Assembly (NCBI GenBank): GCA_007280205.1
Contig: QYPX01000081.1
Coordinates: forward strand, 1 to 64,000
Direction of reading: 5' to 3'
Source: Comamonadaceae bacterium
Lineage (GTDB): Bacteria > Pseudomonadota > Gammaproteobacteria > Burkholderiales > Burkholderiaceae_C
DNA: 64,000 bases
The notes under the pieces were generated by a model. The model was not told the origin of the DNA. It searched no databases and was given only the letters and a program-made list of their open reading frames with translations. The position numbers and the translations under genes were made by a program. This document shows positions 51,573 to 59,548 of the stretch, in pieces (within the stretch, counting starts at the first letter, position 1; every line of letters begins with the position of its first letter).

Positions 51573-51947
51573 TCAGGCAGCGTAGGCCGGGGTGGCTCTC
51601 ATGAGCGCCGGAACTTCAATCTTCGCCACGGTGGCGGTCAGGGCTTCAACCGCGGTCCAGAGCAGCATGGCGATCCCGACGAAGGGGAAAGTCACCGCAT
51701 AGACCAGACCGATGAAGGGAGCAGCAACCAGCAGGGCCACATTCTTCACGAGGCGTCCTGCATAAGCCAGCGCCCCAGCGGCGACGAGCGCCTTGGTACC
51801 AGTTACCAGCAGCATGGCCATACCGACGAAGGGCAGCAAGACGGCGTAGACCAGACCGATGAAAGGAGCTGCCAGGAAGAGCGCGACGTTCTTTGCTGTG
51901 TTTTCGTTGGCAACTGCTTCTGTGCGGGTGATGTTGGCGTTTGTCAT
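51573..51947 (-). CDS. Small membrane protein with an internal tandem duplication
   Basis: A 124-residue hydrophobic protein of unknown function. Two near-identical blocks lie 49 residues apart: KNVALFLAAPFIGLVYAVLL (from residue 19) and KNVALLVAAPFIGLVYAVTF (from residue 68). Each continues into PFVGMAMLL or PFVGIAMLL, so each block is a likely membrane hairpin. The similarity extends to the DNA, pointing to a fairly recent duplication. The N-terminal 18 residues are polar. It has a clear ggagaaaatc ribosome site and its own intrinsic terminator, so it is a single-gene unit. No family is recognised; a stress-induced or structural inner-membrane role would be a guess. Confidence 0.8.
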   Translation of the reverse strand: MTNANITRTEAVANENTAKNVALFLAAPFIGLVYAVLLPFVGMAMLLVTGTKALVAAGALAYAGRLVKNVALLVAAPFIGLVYAVTFPFVGIAMLLWTAVEALTATVAKIEVPALMRATPAYAA

Positions 51948-52355
51948 GATTTTCTCCAGTTGGATTTGCGATTCAGATGTCTTTAGCTACGCATAGCGCG
52001 TGCCAGGTTCTGACAAATCAGAAAAGTTGTTTGTAATCAACAGCTTGGAGAAACAGACGGTCCGGCGAGCGGGTTTTCCAGCGAGCCGATCAGCAGCCAA
52101 AGTACATGGGTTTTGTGCGCTTATTCGATGAATTTTAAAAACATCAACAAAATCAATGAGTTACGAATATTTATGGAAATAAGTTTTATATACATTCGTC
52201 CTCACCTTGATTGCTTTGGAAACGGCGGGGGATCTACACCTCGACCCTTTGGTCAAGGGTAAACACCTAATATTTCCCTCGAAATCCGTCTTTGTTTAAT
52301 TATTATTTATAACCATAATTCAGCAAAATACAAATGGTTTACAACAGGAGACAAC
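51948..52355. other. A/T-rich divergent intergenic region
   Basis: About 400 bases separate the divergent small membrane protein gene and the binding-protein gene. No gene is visible. From about 52.13 to 52.32 kb the sequence is strikingly A/T-rich for this genome and contains a perfect match to the IHF consensus. It probably holds promoters for both genes and may be bent or silenced by nucleoid proteins. Exact -10/-35 boxes are not called. Confidence 0.6.
52151..52163 (+). promoter_or_regulatory. Candidate IHF site aatcaatgagtta
   Basis: All defined positions of the IHF consensus WATCAANNNNTTR are matched, within an A/T-rich stretch about 190 bases before the binding-protein gene and 200 bases before the divergent membrane-protein gene. 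IHF sites in such positions bend DNA to bring distant regulators to a promoter. A 13-base motif can match by chance in A/T-rich DNA. Confidence 0.35.
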
Positions 52356-53495
52356 ATGAAATTGAAGAAGCTCGCGCTGGCGCAAGCCCTTGCATTGGTT
52401 TTGGCGACGGGGTCGGCTCTGGCCGATGTCACCATCGGCGTCATCGTTTCGGCCACCGGGCCGGCGGCCTCTCTGGGTATTCCGGAAAAGCAGACTTTTG
52501 CCCTGCTGCCGGCCACCCTGGGCGGCGAGAAGGTCAAGTACATCGTGCTGGACGACGCCACCGATCCGAGCACGGCCGTCAAGAACGCCCGCAAACTGAC
52601 TTCCGAAGACAAGGTGGACGCCATCATCGGCGCCACCGCCACGCCGACTTCAGCCGCCATTCTGGAAGTGGCATTTGAGAGCAAGACGCCGCAAATTGCC
52701 ATGGCGCCGACGGCACCCGCACCCGACAAGGCGCCCTGGGTCTTTATCACGCCGCAAAACTTCAAGCAGATGGCCATTGCGATTGTGGCGCACATGGCTG
52801 CCAACAATATCAAGACCGTCGGCTTCATTGGCTACGCCGACGCCTACGGCGAGCTCTGGCTCAAGGCCATGCAGGAAGCGGCTGCCGCCAAGGGCATCAC
52901 CTTGAGTGCAGTTGAGCGTTACCAGCGCAATGACACCAGCGTTGCCGGTCAGGCACTCAAGCTGCTGGCGGCCAAACCGGATGCGATTCTGGTTGCTGGA
53001 TCCGGTACGCCCGCCGTATTGCCGCAAGCCACGCTGATCGAGCGCGGCTACAAGGGCAAGTTCTACCAGACGCACGGCATTGCAAACCGCGACTTCCTGC
53101 GGGTTGGCGGCAAGAACGTCGAGGGCACGATATTTCCGGTGGGACCGATGTTGCTGGCAGAACAACTTCCCGACAGTCATCCTTCCAAAAAGCCGGCGCT
53201 GGAGTACGTCAAGTTGTTCGAGGCGACTAACGGCGCCCACAGTCGCTCCACTTTTGGTGGCCACGGCTGGGACGCTTACCTGCTGCTCAATCGGGCGGTC
53301 CCGGAAGCGATGAAGAAAGCCAAGCCCGGCACGGCCGAGTTTCGCGTTGCCTTGCGCGATGCGCTTGAGAACGTGAAGGAACTGCCCGCGGTGCATGGCG
53401 TGTTCAATATGTCGGCCACGGACCACAACGGCTTGGATGGCCGCGCGGCCATCATGGCCACTGTGGAAAACGGCGACTGGAAACTCGCCAGGTAA
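52356..53495 (+). CDS. Orphan Liv-type ABC transporter substrate-binding protein
   Basis: A 379-residue periplasmic binding protein of the branched-chain amino acid/amide class. The signal peptide ends near ATGSALADV; the mature protein begins VTIGVIVSATGPAASLGIPE and contains IVLDDATDPSTAVKNARKL, both family patterns. No permease or ATPase gene is adjacent, so it must serve a transporter encoded elsewhere (the one at 7.3-10.8 kb has its own binding protein). The start has a caggagac site. It ends 12 bases from the convergent SGNH gene. Confidence 0.92.
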   Translation: MKLKKLALAQALALVLATGSALADVTIGVIVSATGPAASLGIPEKQTFALLPATLGGEKVKYIVLDDATDPSTAVKNARKLTSEDKVDAIIGATATPTSAAILEVAFESKTPQIAMAPTAPAPDKAPWVFITPQNFKQMAIAIVAHMAANNIKTVGFIGYADAYGELWLKAMQEAAAAKGITLSAVERYQRNDTSVAGQALKLLAAKPDAILVAGSGTPAVLPQATLIERGYKGKFYQTHGIANRDFLRVGGKNVEGTIFPVGPMLLAEQLPDSHPSKKPALEYVKLFEATNGAHSRSTFGGHGWDAYLLLNRAVPEAMKKAKPGTAEFRVALRDALENVKELPAVHGVFNMSATDHNGLDGRAAIMATVENGDWKLAR

Positions 53496-53507
53496 GCAGC
53501 CCCTGAA

Positions 53508-54332
53508 TCAGGGCTTGAAGTACTCCTGCACCGTCTCCCAGGCGCTGCTCTGGAGGTGCTTGGCTGTCGCCTCATCGAGCCCGGCCGTGTAGCTCAAGCC
53601 GACCGGGGATTTTTTGAACAGCGACGCATAGACGGTGCAGGCAGCCAGATAAGTTCCGGCGACGCTGGGATGGCGCTTGTCTGGTACATAAAGATTGAGA
53701 TCGGGACGCTTGGCGATGGAACGCGCAAAAGCCAGCCCGGCCGGAATCACAAAAGCGTCGTTGTCGTTCGCCGCCTGGGTGTAGGCATCGGCCAGTTGCG
53801 CTGTCATTTCCGGCACATCGGAATAGGCCCAGGACATGAAGAACACCGGCTTGGTGCCATGCTTGCGCACCGTGTCGCTGTTCTTTTTTGCGTAATCGCG
53901 AAACACCGACTTGAGCTGCGGGTGAATCGGGCACTGGCTGCAGTCCATCATGATGGCGACGTCAAACAGGCGATCTACCTTGTTGAAGACGATATTGTTC
54001 CGGGAGTCGAATGAGTAGGCACTCACGGCGTTGGGCCGAAAGTAGGAATCGACGTCATGCCAGTCAAAGCCCGAGCCACTGATGGTGACCGAGACGCTGC
54101 GCAGGCGCTCCTTGCTGTCTGCCGCTCTGCGCAACTGACCGACATGATTGTGCAGACTGTTGTTGTAGTAAAAAAAGCTGTTGCCAACGTAGAGGATGGA
54201 CGCCGGGTTTTCCATGCCGAGCTCCAGTACCTTGGGCCTGGTTTGCGCAAGCAAGTCGCCCGACCACAGGAAGGCCAGCAGCAGTGAAAACAGCAGACTG
54301 GCGAGTCGGCCATTGCGGTGGTGTTTCAGCAT
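53508..54332 (-). CDS. Exported SGNH/GDSL-hydrolase-like protein
   Basis: A 274-residue protein with a signal peptide (LASLLFSLLLAFLWSGDLLAQ). The first SGNH block is ILYVGNSFFYYNNSLHNHV, where GNS carries the presumed nucleophilic serine, and the last block is PDKRHPSVAGTYLAACTVYA with the Asp-x-x-His pair. This pattern resembles DUF4886-like SGNH proteins, which are thought to be esterases or deacetylases acting on periplasmic or extracellular substrates. It is the last gene of a minus-strand set after the TonB-dependent receptor and an exported lyase-like protein, 44 bases from the latter, and may take part in processing the same compound. Confidence 0.75.
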   Translation of the reverse strand: MLKHHRNGRLASLLFSLLLAFLWSGDLLAQTRPKVLELGMENPASILYVGNSFFYYNNSLHNHVGQLRRAADSKERLRSVSVTISGSGFDWHDVDSYFRPNAVSAYSFDSRNNIVFNKVDRLFDVAIMMDCSQCPIHPQLKSVFRDYAKKNSDTVRKHGTKPVFFMSWAYSDVPEMTAQLADAYTQAANDNDAFVIPAGLAFARSIAKRPDLNLYVPDKRHPSVAGTYLAACTVYASLFKKSPVGLSYTAGLDEATAKHLQSSAWETVQEYFKP

Positions 54333-54376
54333 CGAGATACTCCTTTACTGTGTTTGCGTATCGGTCAGAACAGGGT

Positions 54377-55963
54377 TCATTGTCCAAGATACTTGAAAAA
54401 TGCGCTGTTGAGTTTGGCTTCGGCGTCGATCAGGCTGACGTTGCGAGCGGCCAGCCAGGCCTTGTCTCGGTTAACAGAGTCGCGCGCCAGGCCGAGCATG
54501 CGTTTGACTTCAGCCGGTTGCGGGCCGCCAATACCGACCCGGCTGCGCACCATGTCGTCGGGTGACAGCGTCGCGCGGAACACCTGCTCGCTCAAAGGAA
54601 ATTTGCCGTCGGTCAAACCGTCCTGCTTGATCGCTTCGGCGTACAGCTCAACTGCCCTGGCATAGGGAAACTGGCTCGGGCGCAGGTCCTTCTTGCGGGC
54701 ATCGGTCACGACCAGACTGGCAAAGTGATGGCCAATGCGAAACGGTACCTGGTGCAGACGTTGCAGTGTCTCGGCCAACTCCATGGAGGTGGTCCAGTCG
54801 CTGTTGAGTTCATCCAGCGAACGCTTCGGGTCCACCCGCAGCGCCTTGAGCACAGTGACGAACTGACTGAGCATCTCTACGGCCGAAACATAGGTGCCGG
54901 GTACCAGTTCCTTGTAGTCGGTCATGCCCGGCGTCACATTGTGCGCGTGCAAGGTCGCCCATTGCGCCAGCGCCACCACATCCGTCGCCTTGGTGCGGGC
55001 GCCCATGATGAGCCCAGGATTCTGCTTTTGCGGCATTGCGCTGCTGGTGTAGGTCTGGCTGGTGTCAAGCAGGATCCATGGCTTGCTTTGGTGGTACTGC
55101 GTATGCAGGTCCTGCATCATCGCGCCGACCCGGATCGCGGTGGAACTGACGATGCTGGCAGCTTCAATCGGCACATCGTAGGAGATGACCTGGCCGGAGT
55201 CGTAGGAGTTGAGCACCAGGCCGTCAAAGCCGAGCAGCTCAGCGAGCCGGTTGCGGTTCAGCGGCCAGCTTGAATTGGCCAGCACGGCCGTGCCCATCGG
55301 GCTCAGGTTCAGCCGCGCGTACAGCTCCTTGAGGCGCTGGCTGTCACGCGCAAACGAATCGGCAAAGGCCAGCAGGTAATGTGCGTAGCTCACTGGCTGC
55401 GCTTGTACGCCATTGGTATAGGCCGGCACAAAAGTTTCGGTGTTCTTGTCGGCAAAATCGATCAAGGCCGAGCGCGCAAGCAACAGTGCGTCCGCCGTGT
55501 CAAGCACTGCTGTGCGCAACTGGGCTACCCGGAAGGTAGCCAGCATGTCTTGCCGGCTGCGTCCGGAATGGATCAGCGTGGCCTCGGGACCGGCTTTTTC
55601 GGAAATGATTTTCTCGATCTGCAGCACGTCCTTGGGGCGCTTGCCCTTGGGCTCATCCGCCTGACGGATCGAATAGATCACGCCTTCGGCAATCGGCCTG
55701 GCCAGCTTGGCAGGAATGATGCCCTCTTCAAGCAGCATCGCGGTCGAAGCCATGTTGATCCGGCCCAGCCAGTAAAACTGATCCTGCGCCTTGGCCCGTG
55801 CGCTGGTTGCATCCTTGGTCACGGTGCCGCGCAGACGGTCGGCTTCGGCCTGGCATTCTGCCGTGGTCTTGCACGCGGTATCCCGAATATCGGCTGCGTG
55901 GCTGAAGCCAGACGCCAGAGCCATTGCCAGCAGCGCCAGCGGTTTCAGGGCGAAAGCTTTCAT
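54377..55963 (-). CDS. Exported argininosuccinate-lyase-like enzyme
   Basis: A 528-residue member of the fumarase/aspartase/argininosuccinate lyase superfamily that begins with a Sec signal peptide (LALLAMALASGFSHAADI), unlike ordinary cytoplasmic ArgH. Superfamily regions are visible: IHSGRSRQDMLATFRVAQL, TAVLANSSWPLNRNRLAELL, and the mobile catalytic loop YTSSAMPQKQNPGLIMGAR, matching GSSxMPxKxNP except for Thr at the first glycine. The family cleaves C-N bonds to release fumarate; one branch (EDDS lyase) degrades aminopolycarboxylate chelators. Being exported and next to a TonB-dependent receptor, it may cleave an imported compound in the periplasm. The substrate is unknown. Confidence 0.85.
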   Translation of the reverse strand: MKAFALKPLALLAMALASGFSHAADIRDTACKTTAECQAEADRLRGTVTKDATSARAKAQDQFYWLGRINMASTAMLLEEGIIPAKLARPIAEGVIYSIRQADEPKGKRPKDVLQIEKIISEKAGPEATLIHSGRSRQDMLATFRVAQLRTAVLDTADALLLARSALIDFADKNTETFVPAYTNGVQAQPVSYAHYLLAFADSFARDSQRLKELYARLNLSPMGTAVLANSSWPLNRNRLAELLGFDGLVLNSYDSGQVISYDVPIEAASIVSSTAIRVGAMMQDLHTQYHQSKPWILLDTSQTYTSSAMPQKQNPGLIMGARTKATDVVALAQWATLHAHNVTPGMTDYKELVPGTYVSAVEMLSQFVTVLKALRVDPKRSLDELNSDWTTSMELAETLQRLHQVPFRIGHHFASLVVTDARKKDLRPSQFPYARAVELYAEAIKQDGLTDGKFPLSEQVFRATLSPDDMVRSRVGIGGPQPAEVKRMLGLARDSVNRDKAWLAARNVSLIDAEAKLNSAFFKYLGQ

Positions 55964-56005
55964 ATCGATCTACTCCTTGAAAAGAATTGTTATGACGTGG
56001 CAAGC

Positions 56006-58261
56006 TTACAGCTTGAGCTCCAGCCGCAACTGCAGACTGCGCCAGGACGGTGACGTGTTGGTGACGCTCTCGCGCAGCGCCTGAGCGGAGGCGTTGCTCG
56101 AATCCAGCGTGTTGCTCGTTACATAATCGCGCGCTGCCAGATTGCCCAGCGAGAAGCGCAACTGGCTGGTCGGATTCAGCACCCAGAGCACGAAGGCGTC
56201 GAGTACCAGTTTGGCGCTTTGCACCACGCGCTGGTCGTCACTCAGGCGCGTGGTGTAGCCCGGCGTCCAGTTGAGGTTGCCACCAAAGCTCAGTGGCATG
56301 TCGCGCAGCCGGTAATCGGCGCCCAGGTTGGCCGTGCCATTGGGCTGCTGCGAGAGTCGGTTGTCGGGCGCCGGCACGCCTTGCACGCGCGAAGTGAACA
56401 GGCTGATGTTGCTGCGCACGTCAACGCGTGGTGCCTCTGGCCACAGGTCGCTGGCGCGGAACTTGGCTTCCAGTTCCAGACCCTGGGTAATGGCATCACC
56501 GATGTTTTGCAGTCGTGCCACCCAGCGCGGCGAATCGGCCCAGGAGACCGTCTCCAGCGTTGTCTGGCTGCGCATCAGGTTGCTGATGTGGCGGTAGAAC
56601 AGGTTGGCGCTGAGCATGCCGCTGCCGGGCAGGAAGCGCTCCATTGCAATGTCCAGACCGCTGGCCAGTTCCGGCTTGAGCTCCGGATTGCCGCCACGAT
56701 CCGGGTGCAATTCGTCATTGGGGCCGCGTCCGGGGAACATGCCGGAGATGCGTGGCCGCGCAATCAGGTCCTGCAAACCGGGTGAGCGGTAGCTGCGCGT
56801 CAGGCTGGCGCGCAACTGGTCCCGGTAGGGCGAATCGAACTTCCAGACCGCATGCAAGAGCGGTGTCCAGACACTGCTCTGGTTGCGTGCTTCGGGCATA
56901 CCCGTGGCAGTGCTGCCCTGGGTGCTGATGCCTTCCCAGCGCAAGCCGGCGTGCGCAGCCAGCTGGCGTGTCACCGACCATTCGTCCTGCGCGTAGAGGG
57001 CTGCACGCAGACTCGACGCCGTGAGATTGCCATCGAACTCCGTCAGGGGCGACTCACCATCCTGCAAGGTCGTCGCAACTTCGCGGCGGCGGTTGCTTTG
57101 CAACTCGGCGCCGGTTACCAGGTTGTGGTCGTTGGCCAGCGTCTTGGTCAGTTTGGCACTGGCGCTGAAGTTGAGGTCATGCTGCTCGGAGCGGTTGTCC
57201 GATTGGCCGACGGTAGGACTGGAGCCAAAGTACTGACGCAGCGAAGCATTGTCCCAATCGCTTTGTCCCAGCGTGGCGCGCAGTTGCCAGTTGCCGCCGT
57301 CCGGTAGCCGGTGCATCCATTGGGCACCCAGGCGCAGGCTGCTGAAGCGGTTGGCGCCGGAGCCGCTGGCGCTGTCAAAGGGTGCCGTACCACCGATTTG
57401 CGTCAGGCTGCTGCTGCTCAGGCTGGAACTCTGTGATTGCACCAGCATGGGCGTCAGCACCAGGGTGTCGCCCTGTTCACCGCGCCACTGCAGGCGGCCA
57501 TTGGCCTGGATGGCGTCGCGCTGGCTGGATGACTGTGTGCGTTCAAGCCGGTCAATCAGCTCGCCGCTGTCCAGGTTTTCTATGGTGGTGTGGCTGCTGC
57601 TGTCGTTGCTGCGCTCGCCGTGCTGGGCCGACAGCGAGACGTTGTAGATCCAGTTGCCTGCCACTTCGTTGTGGATCCAGGAGACGCCGGGCTGCTGGTT
57701 GCCGTTCTCCAGGCCCAGCCCCAGGCGCAGATCATTGAGCCGCTTGCTGTAGCCGCCGCGCGTCACGATGTTGATGGTGCCGCCGATGGCGCGGGCACCG
57801 GTTTCGGCCGTGGGTGCGCGCAGGATTTCGATGCGCTCAATCTGCTCGGGCGAGAGTTCGTCGAGCGAGAAGCCACGCGGCGCCGGCTCGCCGTCAATCA
57901 GGATCTGGGTGTAGCCGCCGCCCAGCCCACGCATGCGGGGTGCGCCGCCGCGCCCAGGCCTGCCGGGCATGGTGACGCCCGGCAGGCGTTTGAGCAACTC
58001 CCCCACGGTGCTGTCGCCAAAGCGTTCGATTTCGTCACGCCCGACAATGATCTTGCTGGCGGTGGACTGACGTCGCGCTTCGGTGTCGTCGATTGCTGCG
58101 CCGACGATGGTGACTGGTTTGAGTTCGCCGGTACTGCGTTGGGGCGACGCGGGGCGGCCTGATTCCATCAGAGCAGGGGCAGAGTCCGGCGTCTGGGCCT
58201 GCGCCGACAGGGTTGCGGCGAGTATCAACGGGCCGAGCCAGCGCTTGACTGCACTCATCAT
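56006..58261 (-). CDS. TonB-dependent outer-membrane receptor
   Basis: A 751-residue receptor. A signal peptide (LGPLILAATLSAQAQ) is followed by a short linker and a plug domain at about 60-170, with VGELLKRLPGVTMPGRPGRG, ILIDGEPAPRGFSLDELSPE, IERIEILRAPTAETGARAIG and GTINIVTRGG. The rest is the 22-strand barrel. The last residues are LQLRLELKL, ending in leucine rather than the usual phenylalanine. It is the first gene of a three-gene minus-strand set with the exported lyase-like enzyme (42 bases on) and the SGNH protein, so it likely imports their substrate: a metal chelate or other compound too large for porins. No Fur-box-like sequence is obvious before it. Confidence 0.92.
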   Translation of the reverse strand: MMSAVKRWLGPLILAATLSAQAQTPDSAPALMESGRPASPQRSTGELKPVTIVGAAIDDTEARRQSTASKIIVGRDEIERFGDSTVGELLKRLPGVTMPGRPGRGGAPRMRGLGGGYTQILIDGEPAPRGFSLDELSPEQIERIEILRAPTAETGARAIGGTINIVTRGGYSKRLNDLRLGLGLENGNQQPGVSWIHNEVAGNWIYNVSLSAQHGERSNDSSSHTTIENLDSGELIDRLERTQSSSQRDAIQANGRLQWRGEQGDTLVLTPMLVQSQSSSLSSSSLTQIGGTAPFDSASGSGANRFSSLRLGAQWMHRLPDGGNWQLRATLGQSDWDNASLRQYFGSSPTVGQSDNRSEQHDLNFSASAKLTKTLANDHNLVTGAELQSNRRREVATTLQDGESPLTEFDGNLTASSLRAALYAQDEWSVTRQLAAHAGLRWEGISTQGSTATGMPEARNQSSVWTPLLHAVWKFDSPYRDQLRASLTRSYRSPGLQDLIARPRISGMFPGRGPNDELHPDRGGNPELKPELASGLDIAMERFLPGSGMLSANLFYRHISNLMRSQTTLETVSWADSPRWVARLQNIGDAITQGLELEAKFRASDLWPEAPRVDVRSNISLFTSRVQGVPAPDNRLSQQPNGTANLGADYRLRDMPLSFGGNLNWTPGYTTRLSDDQRVVQSAKLVLDAFVLWVLNPTSQLRFSLGNLAARDYVTSNTLDSSNASAQALRESVTNTSPSWRSLQLRLELKL

Positions 58262-58401
58262 GGTTCAGACCTGGCTTTTTCGATGATGAATCAGGAACGG
58301 GGGTTGAATTGCCGGATTATCGATGCAATGACGACGGCTTGCGCTGAGGTGGGTATTGCAAGGTCCGCCGCGCTTGGACGCCAGACAAGAGCCGTTTTCA
58401 T

Positions 58402-58415
58402 TTGACTTGGATCAA
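58402..58415 (+). promoter_or_regulatory. Candidate FNR/ANR box ttgacttggatcaa
   Basis: This matches TTGATNNNNATCAA in nine of ten defined positions (TTGAC in the left half). It lies in the 251-base divergent region between the TonB receptor and the Bug receptor gene, about 98 bases before the latter's start. If centred at -41.5 it would place transcription start near 58450. Control by oxygen is possible, but the left half also reads as a plain -35 box (ttgact). Confidence 0.3.
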
Positions 58416-58512
58416 CAACTGCCAAACCTGCAGTCCATCTAGGTAGTTACCACATTGTTAAGCATTTGCTTCTTCGGTAGTCTGACGTCACATATTTTTC
58501 AGGAGTTGTGCG

Positions 58513-59496
58513 ATGAAACGTTTATTGGTTCTGGCCGCCGCCGTAACGGCGTTGTTTGCGAATGCACAGAGTTTTCCGGGCAGCAAGCCGATCACCTTCG
58601 TGGTTCCGTTTGCTGCCGGGGGTCCCACCGACCGGGTCGCACGTGACTTGGCGGAAGCCATGCGCAAGACCCTGCCCGGCGGCAATTTTGTGGTGGAAAA
58701 TGTCAATGGTGCAGGGGGCACGATCGGGTCAACCAAAGTCGCCAAAGCCAGCCCCGATGGGCATACCCTGCTGTTGTGGCATATCGGCATGGCTGCCACA
58801 GCGGGCTTGTACCGCAAGCTGCAATACAAGCCGCTGGAAGACTTTGAATACCTTGGTATGGTCAACGATGTGCCCATGACCCTGATTGGCAAGCCTCAAT
58901 TGCCAGCCAACACTTACCGTGATTTTGAGAACTACATCAAGGCCAATAGCGGCAAGCTCAACATTGCGCACGCCGGTCTGGGTTCGGCCTCCCACCTGTG
59001 CGGCCTGATGTGGCAGTCGGCAGTCAACGCCAAAGAGGCGATGACGACCATTCCTTACGGTGGAACAGCGCCCGCCATGACGGCCTTGATGGGTGGCCAG
59101 GTGGACGTGATGTGCGATCAGACCACCAACACGGTGACGCAGATTGAGGCGGGGCGGGTCAAGGCCTTTGCCGTGACGACCCCAACGCGCCTGTCATCGC
59201 ACAAAGTCCTCAAGGACTACCCGACACTCGACGAGATGGGGATGCGGGGCTTCAATCTGACGATCTGGCATGGACTGTACGCGCCCAAGGGTACACCGGC
59301 GCCGATACTCAAACAGCTCAATGACGCCATGAAGCTGGCGCTCAAAGACCCGGACTTCATCAAGAAACAAGAAGGTCTTGGTGCGGTTGTGGTGACCGAC
59401 GCTCGCATGGAGCCAGCGGGTCACAAAGCCTTTGTCGCCGCTGAAATCGCGAAACTCAAACCCGCCATTGAAGCTGCAGGAAAGTTTGCCGACTAA
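58513..59496 (+). CDS. Bug-family (TctC) solute receptor
   Basis: A 327-residue periplasmic binding protein. The short signal peptide ends LFANAQSF, and the mature protein has SKPITFVVPFAAGGPTDRVA and VVENVNGAGGTIGSTKVAK, typical Bug segments. The start follows an aggag box at good distance. It is divergent from the TonB receptor set and followed by a strong terminator, so it is a single-gene unit. No TctA/TctB pump genes are near, the third such orphan receptor in the window. Ligand unknown; if co-regulated with the receptor set it might bind a carboxylate product of that system. Confidence 0.92.
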   Translation: MKRLLVLAAAVTALFANAQSFPGSKPITFVVPFAAGGPTDRVARDLAEAMRKTLPGGNFVVENVNGAGGTIGSTKVAKASPDGHTLLLWHIGMAATAGLYRKLQYKPLEDFEYLGMVNDVPMTLIGKPQLPANTYRDFENYIKANSGKLNIAHAGLGSASHLCGLMWQSAVNAKEAMTTIPYGGTAPAMTALMGGQVDVMCDQTTNTVTQIEAGRVKAFAVTTPTRLSSHKVLKDYPTLDEMGMRGFNLTIWHGLYAPKGTPAPILKQLNDAMKLALKDPDFIKKQEGLGAVVVTDARMEPAGHKAFVAAEIAKLKPAIEAAGKFAD

Positions 59497-59517
59497 GGCT
59501 TGTCTGCGCGTCCCGAG

Positions 59518-59548
59518 AAGGCCTGAGCTGCGGCTCAGGCCTTTTTTT
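59518..59548 (+). terminator. Intrinsic terminator aaggcctgagc-tgcg-gctcaggcctt followed by T-run
   Basis: An 11-bp perfect stem with a 4-base loop is followed by a T-run (ccttttttt). It ends the Bug receptor transcript 22 bases after its stop codon. The hairpin overlaps the last codons of the convergent asparaginase gene. Confidence 0.9.

Noticed and set aside
53496-53516. Hairpin gcccctga-atcagggc between convergent genes as a terminator
   Set aside because: The stem has a bulge and neither strand has a T-run, so support is too weak to list.
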